DNA of 17,068 nt from JAXGYV01 sp040772045 (GTDB lineage Bacteria > Actinomycetota > Thermoleophilia > UBA2241), in assembly GCA_040772045.1 (NCBI GenBank), contig JAXGYV010000017.1, positions 1 to 17,068 of the forward strand, written 5' to 3'. The notes under the pieces were generated by a model. It was not told the DNA's origin. It ran no database searches and was given only the letters and a program-made list of their open reading frames with translations. Each line of letters begins with the position of its first letter. Positions within the stretch are counted from its first letter, which is position 1. Both the position numbers and the translations under genes were made by a program. Below, piece after piece: positions 13,996 to 17,068 of the stretch.

Positions 13996-14043
13996 CGCTG
14001 AACACGCGATTTTAGCGCAAGATCGAAGCAGCCGCGCCCTGGC

Positions 14044-15117
14044 TCACGCCAGAAGCCGGCGCACAGACGCCACGATCCGATCGCCCGCGTGGCCATCTCC
14101 GTAGCAGGCGGGCCGCGCGGCGACGGGCGGCGGAGCCGCCAGAGCGGCGGCGATAGCGGCCGGGTCCGCGTCAACCAGCGTATTCCAGCCCGACGCCACC
14201 GTCTCCACCCACTCCGTCCGATCGCGGAGCGTCACGCACGGCGTACCCAGAATGTACGCTTCTTTCTGCATGCCACCGGAATCGGTGGCCAGCACGCGCG
14301 CGTTGCGGATGAGGGCGAGCGATTCGACGTAGCCGACAGGTTCGGTCACGGCGACGGTGTCGCCGAGAGAGCCGATCAACCCGTTGTCCTCGAGCGCCGC
14401 ACGTGTGCGGGGATGCAGGGCCAGCAGCACAGGCTCGCCCGCGGCCGCCAGCGCCGACACGATGTGCCGCAGCCTCTCCGGCACATCGGTATTCGCGGGC
14501 CGGTGAACAGTGGCGAACACGTACTCGCCGGGCCGCAGGTCGAAACGCGCCAGTGTGGCCGCCTCGCTCCCCGGCGTGAGCGAACGGAGAGCGAGGTCGT
14601 TCATCACATCTCCCACCAGCTCGACACCGTCCCGGATACCCTCCGCATGCAGGTTCTGCACCGCGGTACTCGTGGGGCAGTACAGACACTGCGAAAGATG
14701 GTCGGTGAGCACTCTGTTGACCTCCTCCGGCATACGCCGGTCGAAGGAACGCAGCCCCGCTTCCACGTGCGCCACGGGGATATGGAGCTTGGCGGCGGCG
14801 AGCGCGCCGGCGAGCGTGGCGTTAGTGTCCCCGTACACGAGCACCAGGTCCGGATTCACTTCTCCCAGCACCTTTTCGATGCCCAGCAGGCCGCGAGCGG
14901 TTTGCTGAGCATGTGTACCTGATCTGACCTCGAGAGAGAAATCCGGCTTCGGCAGGGCGAGCTGCTCGAAGAACACGCCGGCCAGAGCATGGTCGTAGTG
15001 CTGCCCGGTGTCGACCAGAACCTCACGCACATGTGCGCGCAAACGCTCGGAGACCACAGCGCATTTCACGTACTGGGGCCTATTGCCTACGACGGTAACG
15101 ACGGTTTGGTCTGACAT
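14044..15117 (-). CDS. wecB: Non-hydrolysing UDP-N-acetylglucosamine 2-epimerase (WecB/WbpI family)
   Basis: The 357-residue cytoplasmic enzyme has the GT-B-like epimerase fold signatures: VVGNRPQYVKCAVVSE at 9-24, VDTGQHYDH at 35-43, VYGDTNATLAGALAA at 94-108, and VAHVEAGLRSFDRRMPEEVNRVLTDH (H117, E119, E131). Further on are ATVHRPANT, ALHPRT and ATDSGGMQKEAYILGTPCVTLRDRTEWVETV. The opening NRPQYVK rather than TRPE and the TEWVE ending match the WbpI/WlbD branch, which epimerises C2 of UDP-2,3-diacetamido-2,3-dideoxyglucuronate. The plain UDP-GlcNAc/UDP-ManNAc activity of WecB remains possible. ATG 15117 is chosen; ATG 15126 (three codons longer) is equally open. Neither has a clear Shine-Dalgarno. 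A TACAAT (15125-15130, minus) stands 7 bases before ATG 15117, so a leaderless start is conceivable. It is first in the nucleotide-sugar cassette. Confidence 0.88.
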   Translation of the reverse strand: MSDQTVVTVVGNRPQYVKCAVVSERLRAHVREVLVDTGQHYDHALAGVFFEQLALPKPDFSLEVRSGTHAQQTARGLLGIEKVLGEVNPDLVLVYGDTNATLAGALAAAKLHIPVAHVEAGLRSFDRRMPEEVNRVLTDHLSQCLYCPTSTAVQNLHAEGIRDGVELVGDVMNDLALRSLTPGSEAATLARFDLRPGEYVFATVHRPANTDVPERLRHIVSALAAAGEPVLLALHPRTRAALEDNGLIGSLGDTVAVTEPVGYVESLALIRNARVLATDSGGMQKEAYILGTPCVTLRDRTEWVETVASGWNTLVDADPAAIAAALAAPPPVAARPACYGDGHAGDRIVASVRRLLA

Positions 15118-15524
15118 CCGCTGCATTGTATCCAAATCGGTGCCGCGGGCCTGGGACGGCCGAGACATCGGCTTTCGGTAGATGCCCGCCGCCCCGGAAC
15201 TCGCGGCGTAAGCTCGCGAAAACCCCCTTACCCAGCTTAGGCCGCAAGCCGAACGTGCCGAAGTCACATCACCAAGACCAGCTCACCCTGCGGCGGCTTC
15301 GCCGCGTCGAGCCACCCGAGGGCAGTAACCTGGTATCCTTCGGCGGCAGCACGCCGAGGCGAATGCCACGCATGGTCGGTTCTGCTCTTCTGAGCCATAG
15401 CTCGCGATTCCTCAACCTCGGCCGGGAGATGCCGACAGAAGGCAGAGGGCGAGTCAGCTCCACAGGGCAGGCTCATCACGAGAACGCGAGGGACAGCATG
15501 AGGCACGAGCGAGGAGGAACACGC
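15118..15524. other. 407-base divergent gap without a recognised gene
   Basis: This lies between the minus-strand epimerase and the plus-strand membrane protein and probably holds both promoters. One plus frame is open throughout from 15126, but its translation is Arg/Pro/Ser-rich with no family features. GC-rich hairpins are visible at about 15291-15306 (GCGGC/GCCGC around TTC) and 15338-15359 (8-bp stem, 6-base loop). The TACAAT at 15125-15130 (minus) is a possible -10 for the epimerase, without a good -35. I recognise no riboswitch or ncRNA family in it. Confidence 0.5.
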
Positions 15525-15926
15525 GTGGCAGCGGCACGGCACCAGCCAGCCTTCCTGCGGGAAGCTATTACGCTATTCGCGATCATCGCCGTGGTGATGG
15601 TCGTCGTGCTCGATGTCCTGTCCGTCTACACCACCCACCGCACGCTCACAAAGCAGACGCGGGAGGCAGCCAGGGAAGCAGTGGCCACCTGGGTGGGTAC
15701 CTCGAACGATGCCCAAGCGGAACAGGCGGCAGCCGCTTACCTCACCGAGCACGGCAGTACCATGGTGGACTTCGGAGGAAGTCACGCCGACGGAGAGACT
15801 TACTACACCGTAGCCGCCACGCGCAGCGCGAAGACGTACGTGTTCCGCTACCTCGCGCGACTACCCTGGGTCGGCGACTGGATCGACCGGCAGCTCCACC
15901 CGGAAGTACGGAACGACAGCCGGTAG
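15525..15926 (+). CDS. Small single-pass membrane protein of unknown function
   Basis: A 133-residue protein with a short N-terminal cytoplasmic part, then one strong hydrophobic helix (AITLFAIIAVVMVVVLDVLSVY, about 14-35). A mainly helical, Ala- and charge-rich domain follows (LTKQTREAAREAVATWVG, AQAEQAAAAYLTEHG), then strands (GETYYTVAATRSAKTYVFRYL) and a C-terminal helix ending DRQLHPEVRNDSR. The layout, an N-terminal anchor with an extracytoplasmic domain, loosely resembles TadE/TadG-like pilus-associated proteins, but no diagnostic motif is seen and I do not assign a family. GTG at 15525 is preferred because GAGGAGGA ends six bases upstream; ATG at 15498 is a nine-codon longer alternative. 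It stands alone on its strand and converges with ddl 34 bases later. Confidence 0.62.
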   Translation: MAAARHQPAFLREAITLFAIIAVVMVVVLDVLSVYTTHRTLTKQTREAAREAVATWVGTSNDAQAEQAAAAYLTEHGSTMVDFGGSHADGETYYTVAATRSAKTYVFRYLARLPWVGDWIDRQLHPEVRNDSR

Positions 15927-15960
15927 AATCCCGTCACCAAACGGGGGTGCGGACGGGCCC

Positions 15961-17028
15961 TTACCGCGACGTGCTAAGCGCCGCCCTGGCAGTGGCACGC
16001 GCGAGCCCCAGAGAGACGATGCGATCCACGAGCTCTGTGCCATTCACCCCCGTCGCCTCCCACAACCTCGGAAAGGCGCTCATGCTCGTCATACCCGGGA
16101 TGGTGTTGATCTCGTTGACGAGTACGCCCCCTCCGGAGTCGAGGAAGAAGTCGCAGCGCGCATACCCGCTGCAGTCGATGGCTCGAAAGGCTTGGACCGC
16201 CAAGGACCGGACTCTCTCCGTTGTCGCCGCATCGAGAGGTGCGGGGACGCGGAACTCCATCATGCCATCGGTGTACTTGGCCTCGAAATCGTAGAATTCG
16301 TTGCGCGGGACGACCTCTCCCGGCAGCGATGCCTGCGGCGTCTCGTTTCCCAGGACGGCGCACTCGAGCTCCCGGCCGGCACAGAACGCCTCGACCACGA
16401 CCTTGCGGTCGTACTGGAAGGCGAGAGCCAGGGCGGCGGCCAACTCCGGGCGATCGTGCGCCTTCGTCATACCCACGCTCGAGCCGAGGTTGGCCGGCTT
16501 GATGAACACCGGATACGAGAAGCGCCGCTCGATAGCGACGAGCGCGGCGGACACATCGGCGGCGCTATCGCGCACCACCATATAGTCGACCTGGGGAAGC
16601 GAGGCACTGGCGAATGCCGCCTTCATCATCTCCTTGTCCATACCCACCGCGCTGGCAACCACACCCGCACCCGCATAGGGTAGCGAAGCCATCTCGAGCA
16701 GACCCTGGATGGTGCCGTCTTCGCCGAATGTGCCGTGGAGCACGGGAAAGGCGAAATCGACGGCGACCACCTCGCCATTCTCCTTCAGAAAGCCGCGCTC
16801 AGAGGCACCGAGCGCGAGCGCGATCGGCTCTGTTGCCACCGCCCCGAGGCCTTCGTGGAGCGCCGTGTCGAGGTCCGCGGGGATCACCCATGTACCGTCC
16901 GGCAAGATGCCGACCGGTACCACTCGGTACCGCCGTGGATCGAGGTTCGCCGCTACGAAGCGCGCAGATACCAAAGATATCTCGTGCTCAGCCGATCGTC
17001 CGCCGAAGATGAGCGCCACCGTAAGCAT
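15961..17028 (-). CDS. ddl: D-alanine-D-alanine ligase
   Basis: The 355-residue ATP-grasp enzyme joins two D-alanines for the peptidoglycan stem peptide in the cytoplasm. Visible signatures are FGGRSAEHEISLVSA at 8-22, FPVLHGTFGEDGTIQGLLE at 94-112, YAGAGVVASAVGMDK at 118-132, KPANLGSSVGM at 177-187, the omega-loop EFYDFEAKYTDG at 244-255 and NEINTIPGMT at 305-314. The Lys-Tyr pair at 251-252 is equivalent to K215-Y216 of E. coli DdlB. A tyrosine there goes with D-Ala-D-Ala synthesis, whereas D-lactate-type ligases carry Phe or other residues, so a vancomycin-sensitive peptidoglycan is predicted. ATG 17028 fits the family N-terminus. The frame stays open toward the window edge (TTG at 17064), so a slightly longer protein is possible. 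No clear Shine-Dalgarno is visible. It converges on the membrane-protein gene; a weak CCCGT/ACGGG stem lies between. Confidence 0.95.
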   Translation of the reverse strand: MLTVALIFGGRSAEHEISLVSARFVAANLDPRRYRVVPVGILPDGTWVIPADLDTALHEGLGAVATEPIALALGASERGFLKENGEVVAVDFAFPVLHGTFGEDGTIQGLLEMASLPYAGAGVVASAVGMDKEMMKAAFASASLPQVDYMVVRDSAADVSAALVAIERRFSYPVFIKPANLGSSVGMTKAHDRPELAAALALAFQYDRKVVVEAFCAGRELECAVLGNETPQASLPGEVVPRNEFYDFEAKYTDGMMEFRVPAPLDAATTERVRSLAVQAFRAIDCSGYARCDFFLDSGGGVLVNEINTIPGMTSMSAFPRLWEATGVNGTELVDRIVSLGLARATARAALSTSR

Positions 17029-17068
17029 GAGGGCAAGCTTACTGACCAACACGCGCCGCGACAAACTG

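Noticed and set aside
15126..15524. N-terminal extension of the small membrane protein
   Set aside because: The extension looks non-coding and would place over 130 basic, low-complexity residues before the membrane helix. GTG 15525 has a good Shine-Dalgarno.
15929..15946. Terminator between the membrane protein and ddl
   Set aside because: The CCCGT/ACGGG stem is only five base pairs with no T-run; too weak to list as a feature.

Overview
This 17-kb, GC-rich window looks like chromosomal DNA of an anaerobic or oxygen-sensitive high-GC bacterium. An uncultured Actinomycetota lineage (Coriobacteriia- or Thermoleophilia-like) is my best guess, inferred from GC content, GTG starts, a two-gene iron-sulfur (SufC/SufB-type) system next to a rubredoxin, a DUF4342 protein and GC-rich secreted proteases. 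The phylum is an inference from gene content only. I saw no rRNA, tRNA, insertion sequence or CRISPR array. The coding is dense and single-copy.

Left part (1-5573, + strand): the 3' end of a LivF-type branched-chain amino acid ABC ATPase, a strong hairpin, a 3-hydroxyacyl-CoA dehydrogenase family protein, a quinone-oxidoreductase-type medium-chain dehydrogenase, and a small DUF4342 protein with a perfect Shine-Dalgarno. A secreted C39-type cysteine peptidase follows, overlapping by 4 bases an uncharacterised lipoprotein whose start is problematic. A 15-bp hairpin separates this block from the next, convergent one.

Middle (5627-10318, - strand): an apparent operon rubredoxin - SufC - short SufB, resembling the minimal SufBC/SMS iron-sulfur assembly system of anaerobes. 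Upstream of it on the same strand is a large secreted subtilisin-like protease with a P domain and C-terminal Ig-like domains. The divergent gap to the next gene (10319-10509) carries an imperfect 29/35-nt direct repeat. A small stand-alone GGQ protein of the release-factor type reads out to the right (10510-10875).

Right part (10891-15117, - strand): a nucleotide-sugar cassette in transcription order non-hydrolysing 2-epimerase, UDP-HexNAc 6-dehydrogenase, Gfo/Idh/MocA oxidoreductase, and hexapeptide-repeat N-acetyltransferase. These match four of the five steps known for UDP-2,3-diacetamido-2,3-dideoxy-mannuronate (Wbp A, B, D, I). The PLP aminotransferase (WbpE step) is absent from the window. 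The product would feed a cell-surface polysaccharide. After a 407-base gap with no convincing gene come a small single-pass membrane protein (+) and D-alanine-D-alanine ligase (-), a peptidoglycan gene that runs to the right edge.

No clearly new defence or mobile system is visible. The most interesting items are the rubredoxin-SufCB operon, the coupled C39 peptidase/lipoprotein pair, the incomplete Wbp cassette, the stand-alone GGQ protein and the repeat-bearing divergent intergenic region.
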